Positions 8,559 to 17,490 are shown, counted from the stretch's first letter. The stretch: 64,000 bases of DNA from Candidatus Omnitrophota bacterium (GCA_022703585.1 JAKLDJ010000001.1:612006-676005), one strand, 5' to 3'. Made by a program: numbers and translations. Notes: generated from the sequence alone by a model not told the origin.

Positions 8559-9217
8559 TGATTTCGAATCGAACCATCGGAAATATTGTCCGGATATTAC
8601 GCAAAGAAACCAAACGGCTTAAAACCCCCTCCGTGACTTTAGTGGGGAAAAAGTGGGGGAGCCCTTTTTCGGTTTTGATTTCATGTATTTTGAGTTTGCG
8701 CACCAAAGACGAAGTGACTTTATCGGCTTCAGAAAAGTTGTTTCGCATTGCTTCCGATCCGCAGCAAATGGTGCGGCTTAGCCGCCAAAGAATCCAGGAA
8801 ATTATTTATCCGGTTGGATTTTACAAGACCAAGGCGCTAAGGATTAAAGAGATGTCCCGGGATATTATTGACCGCTTTGGCGGAAAAGTCCCGGATGATA
8901 TCGATACGCTGTTGACATTAAAAGGGGTAGGGCGTAAAACCGCGAATTTGGTTGTTACCGAGGCGTTCGGAAAGCCCGGTATTTGCGTCGATACGCATGT
9001 GCATCGCATTTCTAACCGTCTGGGTTATGTACGCACGAAAACCCCCGAGGAAACGGAGTGGGCCTTAAGAAAAAGGCTGCCAAAAAATTTTTGGATCGAA
9101 TATAATGCGTTGTTAGTTACCTGGGGCCAAAATATCTGCAGACCGGTTTCGCCTTTATGTTCGCGCTGCGCGATAAACCGTTTTTGCCTTAAAGTCGGCG
9201 TGGATTTAAGCCGGTAG
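8558..9217 (+). CDS. nth: endonuclease III-type DNA glycosylase/AP lyase
   Basis: At 219 aa this is a full Nth. The helix-hairpin-helix L-K-G-V-G-R-K-T-A contains the catalytic Lys (about 127) and V-D-T-H-V-H-R contains the catalytic Asp (about 145). Four cysteines with C-x6-C-x2-C-x5-C spacing (about 194-210) bind the 4Fe-4S cluster. It removes oxidised pyrimidines in base excision repair. I prefer the ATG at 8558, which overlaps the nnrE stop, over the TTG at 8555. Confidence 0.95.
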   Translation: MISNRTIGNIVRILRKETKRLKTPSVTLVGKKWGSPFSVLISCILSLRTKDEVTLSASEKLFRIASDPQQMVRLSRQRIQEIIYPVGFYKTKALRIKEMSRDIIDRFGGKVPDDIDTLLTLKGVGRKTANLVVTEAFGKPGICVDTHVHRISNRLGYVRTKTPEETEWALRKRLPKNFWIEYNALLVTWGQNICRPVSPLCSRCAINRFCLKVGVDLSR

Positions 9218-9322
9218 AACAGCGATTTTCAACCCCTTCGGCACCCTGTCTTGCCATAAAAATCGTAAATTTCCTCCAAATTTCCCGCATTTTTCTCGAT
9301 TTTAGAATTAATTTCCTTGAAT

Positions 9323-9360
9323 GAAAACAAAATTTATTCAATTAATTTGATTTTGTTTTC
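9323..9360. repeat. 11-bp perfect inverted repeat in the nth-ligase gap
   Basis: GAAAACAAAAT at 9323-9333 is mirrored by ATTTTGTTTTC at 9350-9360 around a 16-base AT-rich spacer. It could be an operator for the downstream promoter at 9408 or a weak terminator for nth. There is no run of T after the stem. Confidence 0.6.
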
Positions 9361-9407
9361 TCCGTCGAGAAATCATGAAAACAACCGAAGTGTTCGGTAA
9401 TTTTATC

Positions 9408-9436
9408 TTGACAATGATTTTAGGGTATGTTAAAAA
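9408..9436 (+). promoter_or_regulatory. candidate promoter of the ATP-grasp/kamA operon
   Basis: TTGACA (9408-9413) and TAAAAA (9431-9436) are 17 bases apart. The -35 is perfect and the -10 is weak. Transcription would give a leader of about 170 bases carrying a small CCGAC/GTCGG hairpin at 9485-9499 and the terminator at 9568. Confidence 0.5.
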
Positions 9437-9567
9437 TTAAGAGTGATTTGAAAATAAAATTTAATTTTTTTTGAATTGTTTTTTCCGACGGGAAGTCGGA
9501 TTGTTTGTACGGGCATTTATTTCACTAGCGGACGGAGAATAAAGAAATTGAACTAGAAATGGAGTTT

Positions 9568-9607
9568 AAGGGACCACAAAAAGCTTTAGAGGGTCCCTTA
9601 TTTTTTT
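9568..9607 (+). terminator. terminator hairpin abutting the ATP-grasp start codon (possible attenuator)
   Basis: AAGGGACC at 9568-9575 pairs with GGTCCCTT at 9592-9599, followed by ATTTTTTT. The next gene's ATG at 9615 is only 7 bases past the T-run, and no Shine-Dalgarno lies between. The hairpin must therefore either end a short leader RNA or be read through, as in attenuation. No known aptamer was recognised in the leader. Confidence 0.7.
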
Positions 9608-9614
9608 GAAAACA

Positions 9615-10649
9615 ATGCCAAAGATCATCGGCCTTACCTACGACTTAAAAGAAGATTGGAAATTCCAGCCCGGCGATCCCAAGGACGCTAATGCCGAACT
9701 GGATACGGTCAAGACTATTGACAGTATTGCCTCTGCCATTGAAACGGGCGGGCATCAGGTCAAGCGCATCGGCAATGTCTATAATCTTTTGAATCAAATC
9801 GATCATTTGGGAGTTGATATTGTTTTTAATATCGCCGAAGGCCACTGGGGGCGTAACCGCGAGTCGCAGGTCCCGGTGATTTTAGAAATGAAACAGATTC
9901 CTTTTGTCGGTAGTGACGGCCTGGCGTTGGGGATAACACTGGATAAGATTATCGGCAAGAAATGTTTTATCGCTGACGGGATACCGACGCCGCGGTATTT
10001 TGAGGTGAGGGAAGGGGATGACCTGAAGAAGCTTAACGCTATCGGATTTCCCTTGATCGTTAAGCCTCGTTTCGAAGGATCGTCGAAAGGATTATCCAAG
10101 AATTCCCGGGTGATTGATTACCCAGGCCTTCAACAACAGGCGGATCTGATTAATCGGCAATACAAACAAGGTGCTTTGGTCGAAGAGTTTATTAAAGGAA
10201 CTGAATTTACCGTCGGGGTTATCGGCAACAAACATCCCTTTGCCATGCCTGTGGTCCAAGTCAAAATTGAAGGGAAATTGAACCTGGGTGATGATTTTTA
10301 CACATTTTCGAGACTTTTGCAACCGGACTTGGTAGAATATATTTGTCCGGCAGATATACCGGAAGGTTTAAGCAACAAGCTGAAAGACTTGGCCGTGCGG
10401 GCATACCGGTCGGTTGAGTGCAGTGATTTTGGACGGGTTGATTTTCGTGTGGATGAAAAAGGCAATCCCTTTGTTTTAGAGATCAATCCTTTGCCGTGTC
10501 TGTCCAGGGAAGATGTATTTTTCTTCGCGGCCAAGGCGCTGGGAATAACCTACGAGGACATGATCAATCGGATTCTGGATTTTGGCCTCGAACGGCATGG
10601 TTTAAGCGACGAAAAGGTTAAAAACTGTAAGGTTGCGGACGTCGTCTAA
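9615..10649 (+). CDS. ATP-grasp ligase of the D-Ala-D-Ala ligase family
   Basis: The 344-aa protein reads K-I-I-G-L-T-Y-D-L-K at its start and has the ATP-grasp features F-P-L-I-V-K-P-R-F-E-G-S-S-K-G (ATP-binding Lys and Gly loop), V-E-E-F-I-K-G-T-E-F-T and V-L-E-I-N-P-L-P (metal-binding Glu/Asn). The family joins amino acids or dipeptides through an acyl phosphate. I chose ATG 9615 over the in-frame TTG at 9606, which lies inside the terminator T-run. A KamA-type aminomutase gene follows after 32 bases. A peptidoglycan role is possible, but the pairing suggests a dedicated substrate, perhaps a beta-amino acid; that is inference. Confidence 0.8.
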   Translation: MPKIIGLTYDLKEDWKFQPGDPKDANAELDTVKTIDSIASAIETGGHQVKRIGNVYNLLNQIDHLGVDIVFNIAEGHWGRNRESQVPVILEMKQIPFVGSDGLALGITLDKIIGKKCFIADGIPTPRYFEVREGDDLKKLNAIGFPLIVKPRFEGSSKGLSKNSRVIDYPGLQQQADLINRQYKQGALVEEFIKGTEFTVGVIGNKHPFAMPVVQVKIEGKLNLGDDFYTFSRLLQPDLVEYICPADIPEGLSNKLKDLAVRAYRSVECSDFGRVDFRVDEKGNPFVLEINPLPCLSREDVFFFAAKALGITYEDMINRILDFGLERHGLSDEKVKNCKVADVV

Positions 10650-10681
10650 AATGGGGAATTAACCCAAGGGAGACAAAATAG

Positions 10682-11884
10682 ATGAATTCGGTTGAGACAA
10701 TTATAAAAGAAGCGCAGGGCGCCCCGGCGATTGCCCCTCAGATTACGCAGCCCAAAATCAATTTAAATCCGGCCGAAAACCGCATTTTAAGCCTTTTTAA
10801 AGATGCCTCTATCCTTGATTGGGAAGATTGGCGCTGGCAGATGCGCAATCGTATCCGCACCAAGGAGATGCTTGAAAAGATTATTAAACTTACCCCGGAG
10901 GAGGAAGACGGAGTCGATCGCTGCAAAGATAAATTGACGATGTCTATCCCGCCGTACTTTGCAAGCCTTATTGATCCCGAGGATCCCAAATGTCCGGTAA
11001 GATTGCAATGTGTTCCCCAGGTTGGCGAACTTACCAAATCGCCTCACGAGATGGAAGACCCTTGCGGCGAGGATAAACATTCTCCCGTTCACGGGCTGGT
11101 GCACCGCTATCCGGACCGGGTGCTCTTTTTAGTCAGCGAAATGTGCGCGATGTATTGCCGCTATTGCACTCGCTCGCGTATGGTCGGCGACAGCAGCCGG
11201 ACGATAAAATCTTCCACCTATGAAGCGGCCTATGAGTATATCCGTTCTAATAAGAAAATAAGAGACGTCCTTATTTCCGGCGGAGATCCTCTCATGCTGG
11301 CTGATAATGTACTGGAAGATATTATCAAAAATATCAGGGCGATTCCTCATGTGGAATTTTTGCGTATCGGGACCAGAGTGCCGGTTACTTTACCGCAGCG
11401 CGTAACTCCGGAATTGGTCAGCATGCTCAAACGCTACGGCCCTATCTGGATGAGCATTCATTTCAGCCACCCGAAAGAAATTACCAAGAGAACAAAGATT
11501 GCCTGTGACCTGCTGGCCGATAGCGGTATCCCCATGGGAAGCCAGACAGTTCTTTTGAAAGGGATTAATGACCGGCCGCACATTATGCGCCGGCTTGTGC
11601 ACGATCTTTTAAAAATAAGGGTGAGGCCCTATTATATTTACCAATGCGACCCGATTGTCGGCTCTAAACATTTTCGTACATCTGTTTCAGCCGGGATCAA
11701 TATCATCGAAAAGCTGCGCGGGCATACATCCGGTTACGCCGTTCCTACCTTTGTTATTGACGGTCCCGGAGGCGGCGGTAAAGTACCGGTCGGGCCTAAT
11801 TACGTTATTTCCAACGACAAAGGAAAGTACGTTCTGCGTAATTACGCCGGCAAGAAGTATGTATACTACGATCCCGAAAAGTAG
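10682..11884 (+). CDS. KamA-family radical SAM aminomutase (lysine 2,3-aminomutase-like)
   Basis: The 400-aa protein contains the radical-SAM cluster motif C-A-M-Y-C-R-Y-C (Cys 155, 159, 162), I-S-G-G-D-P-L-M, and near the C-terminus D-G-P-G-G-G-G-K-V-P, whose Lys (about 367) matches the PLP-binding Lys of lysine 2,3-aminomutase. Such enzymes move an alpha-amino group to the beta carbon using SAM, PLP and a 4Fe-4S cluster. The RBS AGGGAGAC precedes the ATG. No beta-lysine acetyltransferase is next to it, unlike the ablAB pair for osmolyte synthesis, so lysine as substrate is not assured. It ends in a strong terminator. Confidence 0.88.
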   Translation: MNSVETIIKEAQGAPAIAPQITQPKINLNPAENRILSLFKDASILDWEDWRWQMRNRIRTKEMLEKIIKLTPEEEDGVDRCKDKLTMSIPPYFASLIDPEDPKCPVRLQCVPQVGELTKSPHEMEDPCGEDKHSPVHGLVHRYPDRVLFLVSEMCAMYCRYCTRSRMVGDSSRTIKSSTYEAAYEYIRSNKKIRDVLISGGDPLMLADNVLEDIIKNIRAIPHVEFLRIGTRVPVTLPQRVTPELVSMLKRYGPIWMSIHFSHPKEITKRTKIACDLLADSGIPMGSQTVLLKGINDRPHIMRRLVHDLLKIRVRPYYIYQCDPIVGSKHFRTSVSAGINIIEKLRGHTSGYAVPTFVIDGPGGGGKVPVGPNYVISNDKGKYVLRNYAGKKYVYYDPEK

Positions 11885-11910
11885 GAAGCGTCTTTTGTGA
11901 TGCCTCAAAA

Positions 11911-11943
11911 AATCCCTCTGATTTTCAGAGGGATTTGTTTTTT
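11911..11943 (+). terminator. intrinsic terminator after the kamA-like gene
   Basis: AATCCCTCTGA pairs with TCAGAGGGATT around a 3-base loop and is followed by TTGTTTTTTT. Confidence 0.92.
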
Positions 11944-12006
11944 AATAGTGTTTTTTAATGCAGTAACCCTTAAAATAGCCTTTCTTTAAAGCCGTATCAA
12001 ACTTAA

Positions 12007-12035
12007 TTGACGCTCATGTTTATCTGTGCTAATAT
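12007..12035 (+). promoter_or_regulatory. promoter of rpsU
   Basis: TTGACG and TAATAT are separated by 17 bases, about 65 bases before the rpsU start. Confidence 0.65.
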
Positions 12036-12100
12036 ACGTGCGCCTAAGGAGTGGATTCTCTACAGATAACATATTTTTAAGGAAGGTGCGTGTAGGAGAT

Positions 12101-12247
12101 ATGGTTGAAGTTAAGATTAACGATAAAAACGATTTTGAAAAGGCCCTGCGGATTTTTAAGAAACAGTGCCAAAAAGAAGGTTTCTTGCTGGAGCTTAAAG
12201 AAAGGCGTTATTATTCCAAGCCTTCAGAGCGCAAAAGAAAGAAGTAG
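12101..12247 (+). CDS. rpsU: 30S ribosomal protein bS21
   Basis: The frame V-E-V-K-I-N-D-K, F-E-K-A-L-R-I-F-K-K-Q and E-L-K-E-R-R-Y-Y-S-K-P-S-E-R-K-R-K-K is typical of bS21, a small basic protein of the 30S subunit near the anti-Shine-Dalgarno region. At 48 aa it is shorter than many homologues (about 58-70 aa) but keeps both helices and the basic tail. I start it at the ATG at 12101; AGGAG lies very close (2 bases), so the GTG at 12086 with AAGGAAG upstream is a possible alternative. It stands alone with its own promoter. Confidence 0.88.
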   Translation: MVEVKINDKNDFEKALRIFKKQCQKEGFLLELKERRYYSKPSERKRKK

Positions 12248-12449
12248 CTGTCCTTAAGCTTCTTTTGTTCTTGCCGGTAATTCAAGAGACTGTCAAGCAA
12301 TTCTCATCCGGGTATTAAGTTTAGGGCTGAATTTTAAAACAGTCAGGTACTATTGGTAATAACGTGACTTCATTTTGGTTTTTAGAAAATTATTTTCCCG
12401 CCTGTGTCTCAATCATAACAAATCATAATGCATGCCGGAGACCGTCGTG

Positions 12450-12965
12450 ATGGCTATGGCCTCTAAGAAAGTGGCTATTTTAGTCGAGGATTTGTACCAG
12501 GTCCTGGAGGTCTGGTATCCGCTTTTGCGGCTAAAAGAAGAGGGGATTGCGGCGACGCTCGTCGGAACGGGCTTAAAAGAAACCTACAACAGCCGTGACG
12601 GGTACCCGGCGAAGATTGACAAATCAATCAATGAAGTTAAGGCAAGCGACTTTGACGGCGTTATTATCCCCGGCGGCTATGCCCCGGATATTTTAAGACG
12701 CTACGAAAAGGTTGTCGACTTTGTAAGGACAATGCACGCCAGCGGCAAGGTTGTTGCGGCTATATGTCACGGAGGATGGCTTTTGGTCTCGGCTGGTATT
12801 GTCAAAGGGCGCACAGCCACGTGTTTCTTTGCTATTAAGGATGACTTGATTGCCGCCGGAGCGAAATATGTTGATCAAGAAGTGGCGGTAGACGGAAAAT
12901 TAATCACCTCGCGCAAACCCGAAGACCTGCCGCGGTTTGTCCGGGAAATTATAAAGGCGCTCTAA
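12450..12965 (+). CDS. DJ-1/PfpI-family protein
   Basis: The protein (about 171 aa) has the class I glutamine amidotransferase-like fold of PfpI/DJ-1. K-V-A-I-L-V-E-D opens the domain and V-V-A-A-I-C-H-G-G-W holds the nucleophile Cys-His. Members act as intracellular proteases, chaperones or glyoxalase/deglycase-like stress proteins. The ATG at 12450 is preferred because GGAGA lies 8 bases upstream; an earlier in-frame ATG exists at 12432. Gene neighbours give no further hint. The 200 bases between rpsU and this gene hold no other feature that I can support. Confidence 0.87.
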   Translation: MAMASKKVAILVEDLYQVLEVWYPLLRLKEEGIAATLVGTGLKETYNSRDGYPAKIDKSINEVKASDFDGVIIPGGYAPDILRRYEKVVDFVRTMHASGKVVAAICHGGWLLVSAGIVKGRTATCFFAIKDDLIAAGAKYVDQEVAVDGKLITSRKPEDLPRFVREIIKAL

Positions 12966-13033
12966 GCAGGCCGGGCTGTATTTATTTCTTTGGTTATTTC
13001 TAAAAACCCAAAATTTTTTCTTAAGGAGAATCA

Positions 13034-14590
13034 ATGATTAAAGTCAAGCGTGCCCTGATTAGTGTTTCGGATAAGACCGGCCTTGTAGAATTTGCCAAGG
13101 GCCTACAGAACTTTGGGGTTGAAATTATCTCGACCGGCGGCACGGCCAGCCTGCTTAAAGCTAACAATATTCCGGCCATAGAAGTTTCCGATTACACCGG
13201 ATTTCCCGAGATGCTCGACGGGAGAGTTAAGACCCTTCATCCGGCCATTCACGGCGGACTTTTGGCGGTGCGTAGTAACCCCGAACATTTAAAACAGCTT
13301 AAAGACCATAAAATCGGCCTTATTGACATGGTGGTGATTAATCTCTATCCGTTTGAAAAGACTGTCCAGAAGAAAAGCGTTTCGCTTGAAGAGGCCATTG
13401 AAAATATCGATATCGGCGGCCCTTCGATGATCCGTTCGGCGGCTAAAAATTTTAAAAACGTTGCCGTCGTCTGCAGCCCTAACCGCTACAAAGAGATCTT
13501 AAAAGAATTGGATGTCAATAGCGGTATCCTTTCCGATACGGTTTTGGTTAATCTGGCGCTGGAGGCGTTTCAGATGACGTCGCGTTACGATGGCATTATT
13601 TACGGATTTCTAAACGAGCGGCTACGCAGCAGCGAATTTTCGGCTCTTCCCAAGGAAATAAATTTGCGTTTCTCCAAAATACAAGATTTGCGTTACGGAG
13701 AAAACCCGCATCAGAAAGCCGCTTTCTATTCACAGGGAGCGGAATTATCCGGCTTTGCCCGGATGAAACAGCTTCACGGCAAAGAGCTGTCTTTTAACAA
13801 CATCCTTGACCTGAATGCCGCCGTTGATGTTGTCAAAGAATTTGATAATCCTGCCGCCGTTATTATCAAACACAATAATCCCGCCGGAGTTTCGGAAGAT
13901 CAACTGCTGGCTAAGGCCTATCAGAATGCTTATAAATGCGATCCCCTTTCCGCCTTTGGGGGCATTATCGGCCTTAACCGCAAAGTGGATGTTGCCACGG
14001 CCGAGTTGATTGCCAAAAGCGGTTTTATGGAGTGCATTATTGCTCCGGGTTATGAGAAAGAGGCGCTTAAAATTTTAACTCAAAAGAAAAATGTGCGTAT
14101 CATTGAATTTAATTTTCATGACCAGGAAAAAGACGCATGCGATTATAAAAAAGTGCACGGCGGGCTTTTGCTTCAGGAAAAAGACGAGCGCAAACTTAAC
14201 CCATCGGAATTAAAGGTTGTTACCAAAATAAAGCCGACGGCTCAGCAGGTCGAGTCTTTGTTGTTCGGTTGGAAAATTGTTAAGCACGTCAAATCAAATG
14301 CCATCGTTTTGGTCAAGGGCAAGAAAACTGTCGGTATCGGCTGCGGACAAACCAGCCGTGTGGAAAGCGCCCTTTTGGCGGTTAAAAAAGCCGCCAAAGA
14401 GGCCAAGGGGTCGCTGCTTATTTCCGATGCTTTTATCCCCAAGGAAGATACTGTCTTGGTTGCTGCCAAGGCCGGGGTGAAAGCAATTATTCAAACGGGC
14501 GGCTCTATTGCCGACCAGGATGTGATTAAAACTGCCGACAAGGTAAAAATCGCGATGGTGACAACCGGGATCCGGCATTTTAAGCATTAA
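13034..14590 (+). CDS. purH: bifunctional AICAR transformylase/IMP cyclohydrolase
   Basis: At 518 aa the protein has full PurH length. The N-terminal MGS-like cyclohydrolase domain shows A-L-I-S-V-S-D-K-T-G, S-T-G-G-T and R-V-K-T-L-H-P. The transformylase domain shows L-R-Y-G-E-N-P-H-Q, I-K-H-N-N-P-A-G and G-C-G-Q-T-S-R-V. It carries out the last two steps of IMP synthesis using 10-formyl-tetrahydrofolate. AAGGAG lies before the ATG. The folate gene folC follows, which fits one-carbon metabolism, though the 93-base gap leaves co-transcription open. Confidence 0.97.
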   Translation: MIKVKRALISVSDKTGLVEFAKGLQNFGVEIISTGGTASLLKANNIPAIEVSDYTGFPEMLDGRVKTLHPAIHGGLLAVRSNPEHLKQLKDHKIGLIDMVVINLYPFEKTVQKKSVSLEEAIENIDIGGPSMIRSAAKNFKNVAVVCSPNRYKEILKELDVNSGILSDTVLVNLALEAFQMTSRYDGIIYGFLNERLRSSEFSALPKEINLRFSKIQDLRYGENPHQKAAFYSQGAELSGFARMKQLHGKELSFNNILDLNAAVDVVKEFDNPAAVIIKHNNPAGVSEDQLLAKAYQNAYKCDPLSAFGGIIGLNRKVDVATAELIAKSGFMECIIAPGYEKEALKILTQKKNVRIIEFNFHDQEKDACDYKKVHGGLLLQEKDERKLNPSELKVVTKIKPTAQQVESLLFGWKIVKHVKSNAIVLVKGKKTVGIGCGQTSRVESALLAVKKAAKEAKGSLLISDAFIPKEDTVLVAAKAGVKAIIQTGGSIADQDVIKTADKVKIAMVTTGIRHFKH

Positions 14591-14683
14591 TTTTTGGTTA
14601 CAGCGTTCTCTTCTTAAGCCCGCAAAACTATCTCATTTATTTTGCCGAAATAGATTTTTAAGTCTTTAAGGAACCGGTAAAGA

Positions 14684-16042
14684 ATGACTCCCGCGCAAGC
14701 CAAAGAGTATCTCAATTCTTTTATCAATTATGAGGTAGATCGCGACAAAATCCACGCATCAACGTGGAATCTTAAACGGATGACGCGCCTGCTGGACTTG
14801 GTCGGTAATCCCCAAAAAGATATCGATATCATCCATATTGCCGGAACTAAAGGCAAAGGATCGACCTGTGCTTTTACCGCCAACATTTTAAACAGTGCCG
14901 GCTATAGGGTCGGGCTTTATACCTCGCCGCATTTCAATGATTACAAAGAACGGATAAGAATCTTAGGCCGAGGAGGGCAGGAGAAAGAAGGTCTTTTTGA
15001 AGGCGCGATTAAAGAGCGGGAACTTTGCCGGTTGGTTGAAAGGACAAAACCTAAGCTGGAAATATTGCGCGCCGATGCCGACTTCGGGATTTTAAGCTTC
15101 TTTGAAGTCTTAACCGCACTGGCGCTTGTATTTTTTCGAGAACAAAGGGTGGATTGCGCTGTCCTGGAAACGGGTTTAGGCGGCAGATTAGACGCGACTA
15201 ATGCGGCAGAATCGATTGTCTGCGGGATAACGCCGATTAGCCTGGATCACACGGAATTATTGGGCTTAGCTTTAAAAGAGATTGCCAGTGAGAAAGCGGC
15301 GATTATCAAAGACCGCAGGCAAAAAGTTATCGTGGCGCCTCAAGAAAAAGAAGCAGAGGAAGTTATTAGCAAACGTTGCGCGTCATTCGGCATCCAGCCG
15401 GTTTTTATCGGTAAAGATATTCATTATTCTTGTTCTCAAAACGGCATCAAGGGTCAAATCATCAGTATTCAAGGGGCTCGGGACGAGTATAAGAATATTA
15501 AAATGCAGCTTTTGGGAAAACATCAGGCGGCTAACGCCGCGGTTGCTGTGGGCATGGTTGAAGCGTTGGGAGAATTTGGACTTAAAATAAATTCCCGGGC
15601 AATAAAGGAGGGCATCGGACACACCCGTTGGCCCGGGCGGTTTGAGATCATCAAGAAAAACCCTTTTGTTGTCTTGGACGGCGCGCATAATCCGGGCTCG
15701 TGCAGGGTTTTGGCTGAAACCATAAAAGATATTTTTCCGGGAAAGAAAGTTACGCTTGTCTTAGGCATTTCCTCGGATAAAGACGTCAAAGGTATTTGCG
15801 CTGAGCTTGACGGAATTGCTGGAAAAGTTATTCTGACCCGGGCCGATCATCCGCGCGCTTTTGAATTTAACCGGGATAACTCGCGCGATTTATTTAGTGG
15901 AAAAAATATCAGCCGGATGGATAATATCCAAGAGGCCATTCAATCCGCCTTAGGAATGTCCGAAAAAAATGAAGTTATTCTTATCACGGGTTCGCTTTTT
16001 GTTGTTGCTCAGGCAAGGAGATTATGTATAGACCGGATTTAG
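14684..16042 (+). CDS. folC: folylpolyglutamate synthase/dihydrofolate synthase
   Basis: The 452-aa protein has the Mur-ligase-like P-loop I-A-G-T-K-G-K-G-S-T-C, the family motif L-E-T-G-L-G-G-R-L-D-A-T-N, S-L-D-H-T-E-L-L-G and V-L-D-G-A-H-N-P-G. It adds glutamate to folates (and probably to dihydropteroate) in the cytoplasm. A short extra loop (G-R-G-G-Q-E-K-E-G-L-F) sits after the substrate loop R-I-R-I. Its last 19 bases overlap the start of mnmE, so the two genes are likely coupled. Confidence 0.95.
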   Translation: MTPAQAKEYLNSFINYEVDRDKIHASTWNLKRMTRLLDLVGNPQKDIDIIHIAGTKGKGSTCAFTANILNSAGYRVGLYTSPHFNDYKERIRILGRGGQEKEGLFEGAIKERELCRLVERTKPKLEILRADADFGILSFFEVLTALALVFFREQRVDCAVLETGLGGRLDATNAAESIVCGITPISLDHTELLGLALKEIASEKAAIIKDRRQKVIVAPQEKEAEEVISKRCASFGIQPVFIGKDIHYSCSQNGIKGQIISIQGARDEYKNIKMQLLGKHQAANAAVAVGMVEALGEFGLKINSRAIKEGIGHTRWPGRFEIIKKNPFVVLDGAHNPGSCRVLAETIKDIFPGKKVTLVLGISSDKDVKGICAELDGIAGKVILTRADHPRAFEFNRDNSRDLFSGKNISRMDNIQEAIQSALGMSEKNEVILITGSLFVVAQARRLCIDRI

Positions 16043-17466
16043 AAGATACGATTGTGGCGGTTTCAACAGCCCTCGGGTATGGCGGGATAGGGATTGTCCG
16101 GCTAAGCGGCAACAACGCTTTATCCATTGCCGATGGGATGTTTATGGCCAAAAGTAAAAAGAAACCCTCCGAATTTAAGAGTTACACGGCGCATTACGGA
16201 TGGGTGGTAGGCAGTCGCCGGTCACCGGTCACCGGTCACCAGACTAAGAGAAAGCTAAGGGCAACGGGAAACGATATCATCGACGAGGCCCTGGTGACGG
16301 TCATGCGTGCGCCAAAAAGCTATACCCGCCAAGATATGGTCGAGATCAATTGCCACGGTGGGCTGGTGGTTTTAAAGACGGTATTAAATTTAGCGGTTAG
16401 TTTAGGGGCGCGTTTAGCCGAACCGGGCGAATTTACCAAAAGGGCTTTTCTTAACGGCCGTATCGATTTAACCCAGGCCGAGGCGGTTTTGGATATTATC
16501 CGAGCCAAGACAGACGCATTCTTAAAGGTGAGCTTAAACCAGCTTAAAGGAGATCTCACTCTTGAGCTTGAAAATATCCGGGAATATTTGATGGGGATTT
16601 ACGTCGAATTGGAAGCTGTTGTTAATTTCCCCGAAGATGAAATTGACGCTTCCCCACGCCGGCAGCTTTTAAACCGTATTCGAAAAGCCCAGGAAAGAAT
16701 CGAAAAGTTGCTGGCATCAAGCGAGCAGGGAAAGATCTTAAAAGAAGGGATAAAAGTTGTTATCTGCGGCAGGCCCAATGTGGGAAAATCCTCGCTTTTA
16801 AACGTCCTTTTAAAACAGCCGCGTGCTATCGTGACCGAGATTGCCGGCACCACGCGCGATACGATCGAAGAGACAGCGCAGATTCGAGGCATTCCGTTTC
16901 AACTTATTGATACGGCCGGGATTTTAGAGCCGCGGGATTCTATTGAACGGGAGGCGGTTAAGCGCAGCCGTTTGCATATTGAAAACGCCGATCTCGTTCT
17001 TTTTGTTATCGATATTCATGAGAAGTTTTCCGCCAAAGATAAAGAATTTATCGACAGGATCAAGGGAAAGAATGTCTTGGTGGTTTTAAATAAATGCGAC
17101 CTTGCTGCCAAGCTGGATTTAAGAAAGATCACGGCGCTCTTAAAAGGCAGAAAAATGATCAAGGTCTCTGCCCTAAAAAGAATCGCTATAGATGCTTTGG
17201 AAAAAGAGATTGTCAAAAGTGTCTGGAAAAGCAAAGATATTGATACCGCCGGAATCCTTATCAGCAATACCCGGCATATATACGCTTTGAAAGAATGTGG
17301 TCTGAATTTGCAGGAAGCCGAGGGGGCATTGGGTAAAAATATGCCGCTGGAATTGGTCTCCGAAGGAGTGAAAGCCGCGGTCAGCCATTTAGACGAGATT
17401 ACGGGCCGCAGCGTCAGCGCGGATTTACTCAGCAGGATTTTCTCGGAGTTCTGTATAGGAAAATAG
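16024..17466 (+). CDS. mnmE: tRNA uridine-5-carboxymethylaminomethyl modification GTPase MnmE
   Basis: The 480-aa protein has the N-terminal formyl-THF-binding domain (D-T-I-V-A-V-S-T, G-I-G-I-V-R-L-S-G, E-I-N-C-H-G-G), a helical domain with an inserted G domain (G-R-P-N-V-G-K-S-S, then D-T-A-G) and the conserved C-terminus F-C-I-G-K. With MnmG it modifies the wobble uridine of several tRNAs. About 20 extra residues at positions 63-83 (S-R-R-S-P-V-T-G-H...) are encoded partly by three tandem GGTCACC units and are absent from usual MnmE. The reading frame is intact. The gene ends in a strong terminator. Confidence 0.95.
   Translation: MYRPDLEDTIVAVSTALGYGGIGIVRLSGNNALSIADGMFMAKSKKKPSEFKSYTAHYGWVVGSRRSPVTGHQTKRKLRATGNDIIDEALVTVMRAPKSYTRQDMVEINCHGGLVVLKTVLNLAVSLGARLAEPGEFTKRAFLNGRIDLTQAEAVLDIIRAKTDAFLKVSLNQLKGDLTLELENIREYLMGIYVELEAVVNFPEDEIDASPRRQLLNRIRKAQERIEKLLASSEQGKILKEGIKVVICGRPNVGKSSLLNVLLKQPRAIVTEIAGTTRDTIEETAQIRGIPFQLIDTAGILEPRDSIEREAVKRSRLHIENADLVLFVIDIHEKFSAKDKEFIDRIKGKNVLVVLNKCDLAAKLDLRKITALLKGRKMIKVSALKRIAIDALEKEIVKSVWKSKDIDTAGILISNTRHIYALKECGLNLQEAEGALGKNMPLELVSEGVKAAVSHLDEITGRSVSADLLSRIFSEFCIGK
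16220..16240 (+). repeat. three tandem GGTCACC heptamers inside mnmE
   Basis: Three perfect copies of GGTCACC lie head to tail, in frame, within a poorly conserved stretch of mnmE. With the flanking bases they translate to an R-R-S-P-V-T-G-H segment that normal MnmE proteins lack. Confidence 0.9.
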
Positions 17467-17490
17467 GGTTGAGCAAGGTGTTTTAAAAGA

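Noticed and set aside
9443-9607. Known riboswitch (lysine, T-box or similar) in the leader before the ATP-grasp gene
   Set aside because: No lysine-aptamer core, T-box TGGNACC or other known signature was found; only the terminator and one small hairpin are supported.
16220-16240. GGTCACC triplet as a possible CRISPR or CRISPR remnant
   Set aside because: Units are 7 bases with no spacers and lie inside an intact gene.
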